This document shows, piece by piece, positions 9,800-21,843 of a DNA stretch of 37,160 bases. The position numbers and the translations under genes are program-made. The notes under the pieces are model-generated. The model made no database searches. It was not told the DNA's origin and saw only the letters and a program-made list of their open reading frames with translations. This stretch comes from Protostelium mycophagum. Taxonomy: Eukaryota > Evosea > Variosea > Protosteliida > Protosteliaceae. The stretch lies in NCBI GenBank assembly GCA_002081555.1, contig KV921211.1:627-37786 (forward strand), given 5' to 3'. The first letter of the stretch is position 1, and each line of letters begins with the position of its first letter.

Positions 9800-12237
9800 A
9801 TGCAGTTTAGGAGAACAGGATCAACATCAAAGGGATCCAGACCAGCACAGGTGATGATAGAATGTGATCACTCGCAGGCTCACACTCGCAGGTCCAAACA
9901 AAGGAACAAGGTTTTCATCAAATGACATCATAGTGGTTGGTGATCCTTTGCAGATGTGGATGCTGCAGTGACAGGGCACATAGAGAGTTTCATCGCTGAA
10001 GGATCGAATAAACCATCACAGCTTCAAGAGGATCTTCAGAAGGTTGTTGATCATCATCTTCTAAAATTCATTCTATGCAGGTACAACTGCGATTAGAATC
10101 TTTGCAGAGACAAGAAGCCGCTCTCAAGCTGATGCTGGCTACATACGAGTCGAAGAATGACATCAAAGGTGCGACACCCGTCAGACAACAGGTGATTGGC
10201 TCCATTCATTCTTAACAAACATTAAACATAACAGATCGTTCCGATCAGTGTTGAAAGAGAGAAGATGCAGAATCTGTTTTCAAGAATAAGAAACGCACTC
10301 GTCCCAGGCTTCAGGACAAATACACTCACACAAACCTCTCAGAGTGAGCCGTTCCACCATCTATCACCTCTGGCAAAAGCGAAATTCTTAATCATTTATT
10401 TGAGAAAATTTCTTTGTAAAGATTTTCAGGTTTTTTCAACTGATTTTTTGAAGGAAAGAGAGACACAGTACGGTCTTGTGTATTTCGGAGTGTTACGAAT
10501 GATTACGAATCACCCGAAATCTCCTTGAAAGCTGGGCAGATTGTACACGTCATGGACGCGTCACGACCAGATGTCGTTGTAGTGACCGCCGCAACTGGTG
10601 TACATGGTACAGTCCCCATAAGTATCTTTGCACCCCAGGACGGTAAGAGGACGCAAGATGTCACGGTCATTAACGTGATGTGCTTTCGTAGACAAAGACG
10701 CCATGAAAGTCACGGAAATTTCGTTGGAAACAGAAGTGGAACACGCCGTGGCACTTTTTGATTTTGAGGTAATATTTCGTATTTATCAGCATCTACAACG
10801 ATGTAGAGCTCAATTTTTCAGCCTGCAGAAGATCAACCAAGTGAAATGCGATTAGTGGAGGGTGAAAATGTAATTATTGTGAATATGGAAGACGACATGT
10901 GGTGGGAAGGTATGACGTCATGACAGTGTCAAATTGACATGATGTACAGGCATGACAGATGATGGGAGGGAGGGATTTTTCCCGAGAGCTTATGTACAAT
11001 TGATCAAAGATAGAAAGAAAGGGGAGGTACAAGAATGATCACATTCTACAACCTGCCAAACATTTCAGGTCAAAACATCCTCCGCCAGAGTTTTATTCGA
11101 TTATAACGGGAGATCTGAGGCAGAATTGACTGTCAGATCTGGTCAGATCGTGGAGATCTTATCTATGGACAATGATGAGTGGTGGGAGGGTGAGGATTTT
11201 TTCTATTTACTTGAAAGTCGCGAGAGTGTTTTACGGTTATTACCGTGTGTGAAATATCTCAACCCTGACTAGATTTATGAAGGATAAAATATACTGTACA
11301 CAACAAAAATGATCACAAATAAAATATATATATTATATGAAAATATTTTCGCATAACAAAAACTAAGTTATTCTGCAGGCGAAATCGACGGGCAGAGTGG
11401 TTATCTACCCAAAAGTTACGTGGAATTAATTGTAGATGAGATCTCACCTGCGTCTACAACACCCGGTTCGACCCCCTCCACAAGCCCCGTATTGACCTCC
11501 TCTCCTAATTCGTCACCGAATATTATGAGAAGTAACAAGAAGGTCACTCCCGCGGGGGTGTCGTCTGCGACATCTCGAGATGTCGGGGGCATGTTTGACA
11601 GGTGATCATTTTTACAAAAACTTGAACGGTTTGATATATGAGAAAATTGCTATAATGGATTTGTACAAAATGTACTTGGACTTGTCAACTTTGACACTTT
11701 TGGCATTTTCCAAACTTCAGGATTACATTTGTACATTTTGAGATGTTTAACTGGTATGCAGCCCTCGTAATTCTGGCAATAGCCCGCCCATTGTTAGGCT
11801 CAGGGCCACAACAGATGCACCACGCGTGATCAAGGAAGTCACATCTACAATCAACCACGTGTCGACCGCGTCGACCACTGCCCCCAGCAGTACGACCAGA
11901 CGTTTGGCTGACGGAACCCCGATGGCTCTTCCCGCCTTGCCGCAGAGGAAAGAAAGAGTCCCGGATTTCTCCGCAAAACTGTTTGAAGCGATCAGCAATC
12001 TGGAGGTGCGCATTTTGGCGGGAAAGATTCTGATCGTGTACAGGCATCTATGAATTGTGAGATGGCGTCATCAAGACTTCCTCCGGGAGGGAAGAAGCCC
12101 CCGAGTACCGATGAGCTCTTAAAGAAGGTGAGTATCCCGTCTCCTCTTTACACTGACAGAGAAAGGTTCGTGCTGAAGCAGAAGAGATGAAGGCTGAGTT
12201 CGAGAAGGCCTACCGACTACTTTTAGAGAATAAATAA
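9800..12237 (+). CDS. Adaptor with coiled coil and three SH3 domains
   Basis: SH3 domains bind proline-rich partners, typically in endocytosis or actin regulation. The chosen start, ATG 9800, gives MQFRRTGSTSKGSRPAQ, which joins cleanly to VQTKEQ and DVDAAVTGHIESFIAEG. A helix follows (VQLRLESLQRQEAALKLMLA). SH3-1 is divergent (NDYESPEISLKAGQIVHVMD). SH3-2 is canonical: AVALFDFEPAEDQPS, DDMWWEGM, EGFFPRAYVQLI. SH3-3: ARVLFDYNGRSEAELTVRSG, NDEWWEGEIDGQSG, YLPKSYVELI. Next comes a Ser/Thr/Pro linker and a C-terminal helix (RAEAEEMKAEFEKAYRLLLE) ending at TAA 12237. About 12 exons; the intron after SH3-3 half 1 holds an ACGGT/ACCGT palindrome. No BAR or EH domain recognised. The region 10260-10500 is hard to splice and remains uncertain. 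Confidence 0.8.
11233..11246. repeat. Intronic palindrome, ACGGT-TATT-ACCGT
   Basis: A 14-nt sequence with 5-bp inverted arms around TATT, inside the intron that splits the third SH3 domain. Same core as palindromes at 18514, 19302 and 24161. Confidence 0.7.
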
Positions 12238-12464
12238 TATTTTTGGGTCATGTGCACCACCTTAGGGATTCAGTTCTATATGTATGACGGATAATATCCG
12301 TTGCATTACGGAGTTTATGTCCTTTTAGAGGTGGGGAGCTGTCTGAAGGCTGAAAGTCAGTGGAATCTGTCAGAATTAGAGGGACATGTCAGGAAGAAGA
12401 GGAAACCTGGTTTTGAGCTCTCAAAAATGACCGTCAAACATGAGGTCATTCTTCGAGGTCCGAG

Positions 12465-14356
12465 ATGAAGTCTGTGATCCTCCTCCTGCTGCCGATTTTG
12501 GTCTCTGGCAATGTGATATTCAATCAACAGTTCACATTTAGCACTGCCAACACCCAATCTAATCCTTTGAGAGGTAAGTCTCTTCGGGGTCGCTCATATC
12601 GAGTAATATGGGGTGACCTCTCCAGGATTTGTGGCCTTTGGAGGAGGTTCTTGGGATCCTTGTGCCAACTTCCCTTGTTCTATGGAGAATACTTACGTCC
12701 CCTTCATCAATCTGATGTCCAATTGGAACACCTTTGATTTCTCAACGATCGAACAAGTCTTCGCTAATGTGGCCTCAAGAGGTGAAATCGAGAAGATAAT
12801 GAAGAGAAGTAACATTCATTCAGGGCGTCAATCCATCATCCGTGTGTATGTCGATTACCCGGGCACAAATTCCACCACCATACAGGGAATCCTTCCATCC
12901 TTTTTGATTCCAGGAACGACGGTCATTGACAACGGAGATGATTCAGGAGTGCATCCAGATTACAACAACTCTAATTTGATCAAGGCCCTCGTACAGCTCA
13001 TCCAAGCTCTTGGTACGGCACATCATTAAGACACATGATTGACATATGTCAGGTGCCAAATATGATGGAGACAACAGAATAGCTGTCTGGCAGACTGGAA
13101 TCCTGGGACATTGGGGGGAGTGGCATAACTATCCAACAAATGATTTCGCCGATACCGACAACCAAAATGCGATCCTCAATGCGTTCACTTCTTCCTTCAC
13201 CAAGACCAGATTACAAGTGGGTGATCTATATAGATTATGTTGACGTGTACAGGTGAGATATCCTAATAAGATCGGAACTTTCACTCCGAGTGGCTTGAAC
13301 ATGGGATACTACGATGACAGCTTTATGGAGGACACTTACGGTTCCGATAGCTGGGACTTTCAGAACCAGTTGAATTCCGTCAACGGTGCAGACATCTGGA
13401 ATACACAGGTAATGTCATCTAAAACAATTCAACATTTATGAGTTGTAGATCATGGGAGGAGAGCTGTACCCCCCTTTCCAAAGTTGTGCTTTCTCGGGGA
13501 GCTCTAATTGCGGACTTGATTGGTACCACTGCGTGAATGTCACAGGGGCAGCTTGGATGTGGAATAATTATGCTTTCGATGCAGGTGATACCATTGCGAA
13601 TAACAAAGGTCGAACGTTAATCATTTCTTCAGGATATAGCGGAACCCAAAAGACCAACGCGTTGGCGGCCGCTACTTCTTTGGGATACCAGATCCACGTA
13701 CAATCCATAACGGTAAATCAAACATGTACCAACGGACAGTGAGTGATATTTGACATGTCATGACACTGACATGTATCAGGTGCCAAGCCACGGGAACAGT
13801 CGTGATTGTCAACCAAGGAAACTCTCCCTTTTACTACCCCATCAACATTAATGCAAAGATCAACCAGGCCACGACCAACTTTGCCATTCAAACTGCACCT
13901 GGAACCGCTTATTCATATGACTTTCCCATATCTGGTATGTTTTATTATCACTATGTGAAGTTAGTATACTTTACTATGTGTTTGTTTACTATTCACTCAG
14001 GATCTGCCGGAACCTACGCGCTGACAATGAGCTTGTCCAGCGATTTTGTTGTCAGCCCAATCAATTGGGCCACCAGCGAGGCATACCAGAACACCCTCAC
14101 TGTCAATGTACAGCTCCCTAACGATGTGGAAAATAACACCCCGACCTCTACTACATCCAGAGGTTCTGTGACTACAACAACTACAGCAACCACTGTAAAG
14201 TCTACAGCCTCCACTCCAACTTTTGCATCTTCTACATCCTCCACTCCAGCGTCTGCCAATTCCACAAGAGCTGCCGGAAACACAGTTTTGGCACTTACTT
14301 CTGGCGCAATCAGATGGGCTTCCCTTTCCGGCCTTTTCGTCGCACTTGTGCTTTAA
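12465..14356 (+). CDS. Secreted GPI-anchored DUF4874/DUF4832 protein
   Basis: Signal peptide MKSVILLLLPILVSGNVIF; start at 12465. Exon 2 onward gives NPLRGFVAFGGGSWDPC and RQSIIRVYVDYPGT, matching the N-terminal DUF4874 pattern (NP-RG-F ... RxxY), then VWQTGILGHWGEWHNYP and GYYDDSFMEDTYGS, and the DUF4832 part with TNALAAATSLGYQIHVQ and an immunoglobulin-like VVIVNQGNSPFYYPI. This family resembles bacterial and protist extracellular glycosidase-like proteins; the enzymatic activity is not established to my knowledge. A Ser/Thr-rich stalk and a hydrophobic end (RWASLSGLFVALVL) suggest a GPI anchor. Eight exons: 12465-12573, 12626-12781, 12824-13012, 13053-13216, 13253-13408, 13449-13738, 13780-13934, 14001-14356. 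Introns are 36-66 nt, several with TGAC close to the acceptor. N-glycosylation sites are frequent. Confidence 0.85.
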
Positions 14357-14747
14357 ATAAAGTCTTTTTCAAAGGATTGAGAGTGCTCCACACATGTTTG
14401 AACATAATTTTCGTATGAGGTAATCCAACCTCACCCTTGGAAAAGGGCGGGTCAGTTGTAGAAGCACTGTCGTAAATATTTGAGGACTCCAGAGATTGGA
14501 AAATATCCGGTACATTTTCATATTCCATATAATTAAAATGCTCCGAGAGCGACCTATAAAGACTTTGCCAACAGAATAATCATGTTCTTCAGAGCAAAGA
14601 AGCGTTATAACTGCTGTTCTTGCGTTAGTTCTGTCTATTTTTAGCGTAAACCAGCTCTCGGAGTAATCCAAGTTTTGGTCACTTCGTGGAGTCACTTTCG
14701 GGGTTTGGTTTTGACACCTCTAAAGCATAAAGTCAACCGCGACAGAG
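14357..14747. other. Intergenic stretch upstream of the receptor-kinase gene, with inverted repeat
   Basis: AATAAA directly follows the upstream stop (14356), a probable polyadenylation signal. No coding frame is convincing on either strand. A perfect 10-bp inverted repeat is present: CTCCGAGAGC at 14541-14550 and GCTCTCGGAG at 14654-14663, 103 nt apart. CCTATAAAG near 14552 is TATA-like. Confidence 0.6.
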
Positions 14748-17700
14748 ATGAGCAGTGCGCTCTTCTGTTGGGTTTTTGTCCTCTTTTTCACTTCTGTCGT
14801 TATAAAGGGACAGGGGGTACCTCCATGGTACTATTCAGAGACACAACATGCAGCTTTACTGGAGATATATGAAGCAATGCAAGGTGAAGAAAAAGTTGTA
14901 ATTGTTTAATCATCTGATTTTGAAGGTAACATCACCATACCTGATTATTATCATTGGCAAGGGTATGATTACTGCAATTCGAGTGTCTATGTGGGAGTAT
15001 ATTGTCAATACGATGATACTGGTACGACAGTTAGCGGTAAGTTCTGCCGTTTAGTTCCACGATTGGTTTATTTTTTTAGGTAATATCACCGAGATTCACC
15101 TCAATTATTTCTCTACAGAGCAATTAAAATCGGATCTAGTGCTGCCAAACACCACAACTGCCTGGGATCTTCCTCAACTTACCGTCTTGGAGATCTCATT
15201 TTGTGATAGACTATCGGGGAACATACCTCTCAACTTAATCAGAGGGACTCCTAGTCTTCAATGGCTCTATATGATCCATAACTCTCTCAATGGCTCGGTA
15301 AGTTCATTTGAATATTGGTGGATTGTACGCATCGATTTCCCATCAGTAGTCTTTACTTCCATTTTGGCCGCCTTCAAGATGATCTCATTTTTTTAAGAAA
15401 TGTGATTGAATGGAGCTAATTCGATTTTACTAGATCCCTTCAGAAATCGCACAATGGAATAATCTAACCGACTTACATCTCAGTGGTAATCAATTCACAT
15501 CACTTCCCGACTCCATCGGCCAACTCAGCCATCTTCGCACCCTCGATGTGAGCGATAATAAATTAAGAGGGACCATTCCGCAGTCATTCGCGGCACTATC
15601 ACGCCTGGAAGTGTTCAAAGCGGTAAACAACGGGCTGATTGGGGGCATAACACACCTCTCCAACTTGTACAATCTGATGGAAATAGATCTGTCCCAGAAC
15701 ACGTGAGTTGAATCTTTTTCACGGTTAGGAACGTGACCTTTGCGTGAAGAGAGAGAAGGATTTATATTCGTGGCGCTTCCCGCCACATCTGTCTGTTTAA
15801 AAAATCGGGTAATATTGACCAAAATCAGGCTTAACGGTCCTTTATTTGAATTTCAAAATCTATCTTCCCTCGCATATCTCACCCTCAACTTGAACCAACT
15901 GACATGTACGTATTTTTCATTTTATTTTTGGCTCACTACAACGAGCCATCCCTGACTCCATCGGGGGTTGCCAGACTTTGAGAGATGTACGGTTGGTGAG
16001 AAATAGAATACCAAAAATCCCGACAGTGATGTGCACAATGACGAGCTTGATCAACTTGGACCTGTCATACAATGTCATGACTGGACCATTAGACAGCATA
16101 TTACTGACGTCACCTGTGATGCAGACGGTAAGTGTTCTATTTTCAATCAAGAGTGTAAAGCAAATGGTGAATCTGACAGTCTGCAATAATATAGAGTGTA
16201 TCAATATTATCCATATATAATTTAATAATAATTTAAATTTATATATAAAATAATATTCACATCCAAGATATTATTTTTAAACGTGAATTTTCTGTGGCCA
16301 AAAGCACCCAAAACACCTTCTAAAACGATTCAGATCAATCTGGAAGGCAACGAACTGGCTGGAGAATTACCCAGGAATATATCCGATGCCCTACTCTACA
16401 TCAACTTGAGTAGAAATAGACTACAAGGGACCATACCAGATACCTATTTACACCACAGATCACTCTACAAACTCATTCTAGGGAGCAACCAATTCCGCGG
16501 GTCAATACCGTCCAATTGGACCGCGCCAAGTCTGAATCTACTGGACCTGTCGAATAATTTCTTTGGGGGGGAGGTATATCACATCAATTTCTTTAGGGTA
16601 TTATGGGATAGTGTTCTGTGCAATCGTGTTTGTGGCTCTACGTAACCAGAAAATGTTTTTCCACGTGGCTGTGGACTCTGCAATTTTATTTATGACTCGT
16701 TGTAGATCCCTCAGAGCGTGCTGGATCTGCCCAATCTTAGTTCAGTGGATTTGTCCTCCAACGAACTCTATGGCTCACTCAGATTCCCCAGAAATGGCAG
16801 TAGTATCTTCATGATTGTTTTGGCAGATAATTTTTTAGAGGGAATGATACCTCCCAACCTCTTGAACAGTGTGAGTCCTTCGTTGTAGACCGTCACAAAT
16901 TTTCGGAACTCTAAAGCCCAAATACATTCTTGCGTATGAATCAAAAGAACAAGAGACAACACATGACAAGTAGACAGTTGTATCTATTGGATTTAGGACA
17001 CAACATGTTGAATGGAACTCTCATCAACATCCCATCTTGGACATCGCGTATTTACCTCTCTGGGAACCAATTTTCCGGGAATATTCCGAGCTATTTTTGG
17101 AACATAGAGGAGCTAGATCTCTCCAACAACCAACTCTCCGGCGAGGTGAATGGCTATTTATAGATCTTTATAGATGATGACGTCATCACAGATCCCCACC
17201 GAGCTCTTCCAGATTTCATTCTTCCATTTTATATTATTGCGCTTATCCAACAATTTTCTAGAAGGCAATATTCCACAAGAGATTACGCTGTGTAATCGAA
17301 TGCGCGAGATCTCTCTGAATGGAAATATGTTGAACGGAACTTTGCCATCCGGGATTGGAAACGCAATGCAAGGTGAAAGATTCATTTCCCGCCAAGATGC
17401 GTGGCGTTTTGACATGATGTAGACAGCCTCGTCTTGTTGTCTCTGTCAAACAATCAGTTGAGTGGAGAGATACCTCTGGACTTTGCCATGTTAAAGCGTC
17501 TCGGTGCTTTATATTTAGATCACAACATGTTCGAGGGTTACTTTCCCTTCCTGTCCGAAATGACAGGTCTCAAAGCGGTGAGTTTTCACAGAAATTTCAG
17601 GTCACGTGACTGACGCGTACAGATCGATCTGTCCAATAACCAATTCTCCGGCCCAATCTTTGATGCCTCTATAGGCGCCAGTGACAACTCTATTCTGAAC

Positions 17701-20700
17701 TATATGAAAATCTCAAACAACCGTTTCTCTGGCAACGTGCTCGACGGATTATCTGTATCTATTGTATATCTGGATGCAAGTAACAACGACTTTTACGGGC
17801 AGGTTTGTTTATACTTGCACTTTGATGATTGAAAACATACAGCAACGGGATTGGGACGACAGGGACGAGATTCGCCAGAAGCAGTTTTTATTCTTGACAG
17901 TCTGTTACCTTCGTAATAACTCCCTCAGTGGATATTTCCTCCACCTCTTCCACAAGGAAATGTGAGTCTATCGTGTATAATACGGTGTTTAAAAAATCAT
18001 AAAAATCCTCGAGAAATCCGAAATAAATGATTATAAACAGATTTCCGGCCCTCCAAACACTTGATATGTCCTACAACCGGCTTTTTGGAGCGATTCCGAG
18101 TAACCTGGGACAACTTCCCATATTAGCATGGCTCGACTTGTCCCACAACCAACTGAGTACCAATATACCCGAGTCACTGGCCTCACTATCCAGTATCTGG
18201 TATTTAAACTTGGGACACAACAACCTCACCACCTCTGAATCGGATCTCACATTCCTAGAGACGATGACCAGCCTGCTGGTGCGTGTTGTGATGTCTTGAT
18301 TGACTTGTAAAGTTTGGGACCAGAGATATCTCGAATAGTCGTACGTAAATCACAGACTGACCGTTGTAGATCGTGGACTTGTCACATAATAACATCAATG
18401 GGTCAATACCCTCCGGCATCGGACATCTCTCTCTGCTGGAGGAATTAAACTTATCCCACAATCAAATCTTTGGTGAATTACCAAAGAGCATCTACTCCAT
18501 CAGGTGACCTCTTCGGTTATAACCGCAAAAGAATGCGGTATGTTACCGCGACAAATCTTGGTCATACTGGAAAGAATTGACAGCAGATCAGGCCACTGTT
18601 TTCGTTATTCCTGAACGACAACAACTTGGTCGGTACCGTCCACCCTTTCTCCTCCGACTTGGTGTCTTTAGACCTCAGCAACAACATGTTCAACTCTACT
18701 GTGAAGTTGATGGAAAGTTTGACGTCAATCGTCTACCTCAATTTGAGCCATAATCATTTTCACGGTGAGTAGACTTTCGCGGATTTGAGAGGTATATCTC
18801 GCACCTATAGTTCTAGAAACTCAAACAATGGGTTATCCTCATTAAAATATTTGAAGGCAAGATGGAAGATCTTTCCCAGAATGTTCAGTTAGTGACGGTG
18901 GATGTCAGCGACAACCACATCAATGGGTCTTTATTTCCATTGAACCGACTCACTTCCTTGAAGGTATTAATATCAATTGTTTTATAATACATCGTCTTGT
19001 CATTTAAATGACATTGCCAATAACACAATCCTCTTTTATTCAAGAATAAATTCCAAGTGTATAACAGGTATTTAACGTCAGCCGAAATGTACTTGTTGGA
19101 GCGTTACCATCACTACAAGATCTGCCCAATCTACAATCTATAGATTTCAGTCATAATCTGTTCAGAGACGATGATGACATCGGAAACATTAATGCCAGCA
19201 TGACATGTGACATGACAGCTGTCAATTTCTTGTGCCCCGTGAGTTGGCAATCTTACTATCAATGCTCCGCCAGGTCAGTCCTCAGCTTAACATGTTCACC
19301 ACGGTTATTACCGAACACAAGAATCTGACGTGATTGTAGATGTGTGCGGGGAGTCGATGGGATAGCCAATATCTCATTACGTATGAATGCGAATCTCCTT
19401 TCTTTTGATCAAAATAAATTTTTGGACACGCTTGCGAGCGAAATCAATATTACGAGGTCTCGTATTAAAATACTGGACATCCGCTCTGGAAGGTAAAAGA
19501 ATATTATTATTTTCCGTGTAAATTTCACGTCAACGCAATCACACGAATCGTGTACAGGTTAACCCTTCAAATCTATGCGAGGGTTAATATCCGATACAAT
19601 TTAATCCTTGCATCAGTTCTAAAATGACATCAACCAGTGTGATTATGGACCTTACCATTGGACCGGCACCAGCGGGCACCATAAATGAAGGAGATGCCTT
19701 CAGATCCGTCGAGAAAATCAACAACCTAGCTGCCACTGGCATGATAGCCAATTACCAGGTCATCTTTCATTTGCAGAAGAGTCAAAGTGTTTTGCGGCGG
19801 GGGCAGAGCCCTTGAAATTGTACAACTTTTCATCGGCAATTAACCCTTTAAATACCTGAATGCGTCTCATCAGTAAATCACGCATTTCATGCAGGTCTCA
19901 AATATTTGTACTAAATAACGGGAAGGTCATCAGCTTTGGACCTGTCATCACGACCACTCCGAATGAGCAACCACGTATTGGCATCATCGCCAGTGTTATT
20001 GTGGGATTTGTTATTGTCTGCATTCTACTTGCCCTGTTGGTTTTATTCTTTCTGTATAGGAGAAACAAACTCAATTACAAGGTGAGATATCTCGTCGTGA
20101 TATCGCATGCGTTTTGACGCGTTGTAGAGAGAGAAGGGACTCTTGTCACAAGACATGGATGAGTTCGGAAATCTGACGTTAAAAGATGTCATAAAGGGTC
20201 CCCCCATAGGTGAGTCACGACGTCATACCATCATTGGAAAGATGTTTCGAGATGAAAGTGTTGATATCCCAAAGCTTCTGGGAATTTTGGAGTAGTCTAT
20301 AAAGGAGAATGGAATTACACGGATGTCGCTTTAAAAGGCATAAAGGTGACCTTTTTTATATTTATAAATTATATTTATAGGTATATTTATTTCATTTCTC
20401 TGACAAAAACAGAATAATGGAAAGACCAAAAACTTCCGTTGGCGTGAAGAGATATCACTCCTTCACAAGTTAAATCACCCCAATATAGTCAGACTCTTCG
20501 GCGTCTACAACGACGTAGATGAGTTGTACATGGTACTTGAGTATATATCCGGTGGAAGTCTGGATACTTACTTGTGTTACAACGAGGGTGAGTTGGGCGA
20601 CAATGCATTGCTAAGGATGGTTTTTGATTTGAACAAAGTGAGTTATTTTTATCATTGTGAATATAACTATCTCAAAAATAACATAAACTAAAATTGACAG

Positions 20701-21724
20701 GGGATGTTATATCTAGTGAGTAAAGGGGTGATCCATCGCGATCTTGCTGCAAGAAACTTGCTGATAGATAGTGCCATGAACGTCAAGGTAACTTGTTGAA
20801 GAAGTAATCTATTTATGTCAAAAACACAATATTTGTTGATTGCGTGAAGCATTCAACATTCAAAAATGACATCTGTAGATCAGCGACTTTGGAATGTCTA
20901 GAGAGAGTGCAGTATATTCTGCAGAATCAAAAGAGATACCGTATAAATGGGCTGCTCCTGAAGTGATAGAGAGGGGGGAGAATAGTCAGGCATCAGACAT
21001 ATGGTCCTTCGCCGTGTGCATGTGAGTGATTTCGCTCAACGAATCTTTATAAATGAATTGAGCTCTAAAAATAAAATTATTTTCCTGCAAATAGAAATTG
21101 ACTGGTTGTAGATGGGAGATCTATTCCTTCGGCAGGTCACCTTTTGCAGATATGACCAACAGACAAGTCATAGAGAGAGTGGCCAGAGGCAGCTACCGTA
21201 TGGAGAAGCCACTCCGTTGCCCAGAAGCCATATATGATATCATGCTCCAGGCTTGGCTCTTTGACCCGAAACGTCGACCTACTTTTTCGCAAATCTACAA
21301 GCACACGCTGGAAAACTTCCCACATGTTGTCACAGCCGATTCCTCATACTATTTCAGCCATGGCTCCTTTATGCCTCATATCTCCTCTAACTCTGGCTAT
21401 GCCGAACAAACGACACCCAGACTACCCAAGGAATCCGTAGAATACGAAACGATCGAGTGTTACGACGGCTGCAAGCCTGAAGATAAGAAGGCAGAAAAAC
21501 GTGACCTGGTCTTAGAGAGGGCGGAGCAGCAAGATCTGGTGCAGTCCATGAGAGCTCTAAACAGATCGACTTTCATTCCACCAGCATTACTGATGGAGTC
21601 TGCGAAGAGGCCGAAAGAGAAGACTTCTCCAGAAACCAGAAGAAACACTAGTACTTCGAGATCGAATGCAAAGGCTACAGACATGTCCCTCAGCGCTGGT
21701 TCTGTCATTGGAGGACAATCATGA
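14748..21724 (+). CDS. LRR receptor with tyrosine-kinase-like cytoplasmic domain
   Basis: Single-pass receptor. Signal peptide MSSALFCWVFVLFFTSVVIK; then an N-terminal cap and roughly 25 leucine-rich repeats of the plant-like extracellular type (e.g. LTDLHLSGNQFTSLPDSIG, LDMSYNRLFGAIPSNLG, LDLSHNQLSTNIPESLA). A juxtamembrane ectodomain follows, then a membrane segment (IASVIVGFVIVCILLALLVL) and basic stop-transfer YRRNK. Kinase: glycine loop ASGNFGVVYKG (first glycine is Ala), VALK lysine, HRDLAARN catalytic loop, ISDFGMSRE, PYKWAAPEV, SDIWSFAVCMWEIYSFG and RRPTFSQIYKH. HRDLAARN and the W-x-APE motif are typical of tyrosine kinases and some TKL kinases. The tail has SVEYETIECYDG, possible phosphotyrosine sites. 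More than 25 exons; the junction between about 19757 and 19910 is unresolved. All catalytic residues are present. Confidence 0.88.
18514..18549. repeat. Two adjacent intronic palindromes
   Basis: CGGTTATAACCG (18514-18525) is a perfect 12-nt palindrome. GCGGTA-TGT-TACCGC (18535-18549) forms a 6-bp hairpin. Both lie in one intron of the LRR receptor gene. Confidence 0.75.
19302..19313. repeat. Intronic palindrome CGGTTATTACCG
   Basis: Short inverted repeat inside another intron of the LRR receptor gene, same core as the copy at 11233. Confidence 0.65.
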
Positions 21725-21843
21725 TACCTTGATAAATGATAATGTTGACATGTTCTTTAATGATGATGATCCTGTGGAAAGTACTCAACGCGATGTCTTT
21801 ATAATTTTCGGATTGTGCCACTGTGAATTGATATAAAAAAGTT

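Noticed and set aside
16201-16260. Very A/T-rich patch resembling a replication origin or scaffold site
   Set aside because: It lies in an intron of the LRR receptor; other introns are similarly A/T-rich, so there is no reason to single it out.
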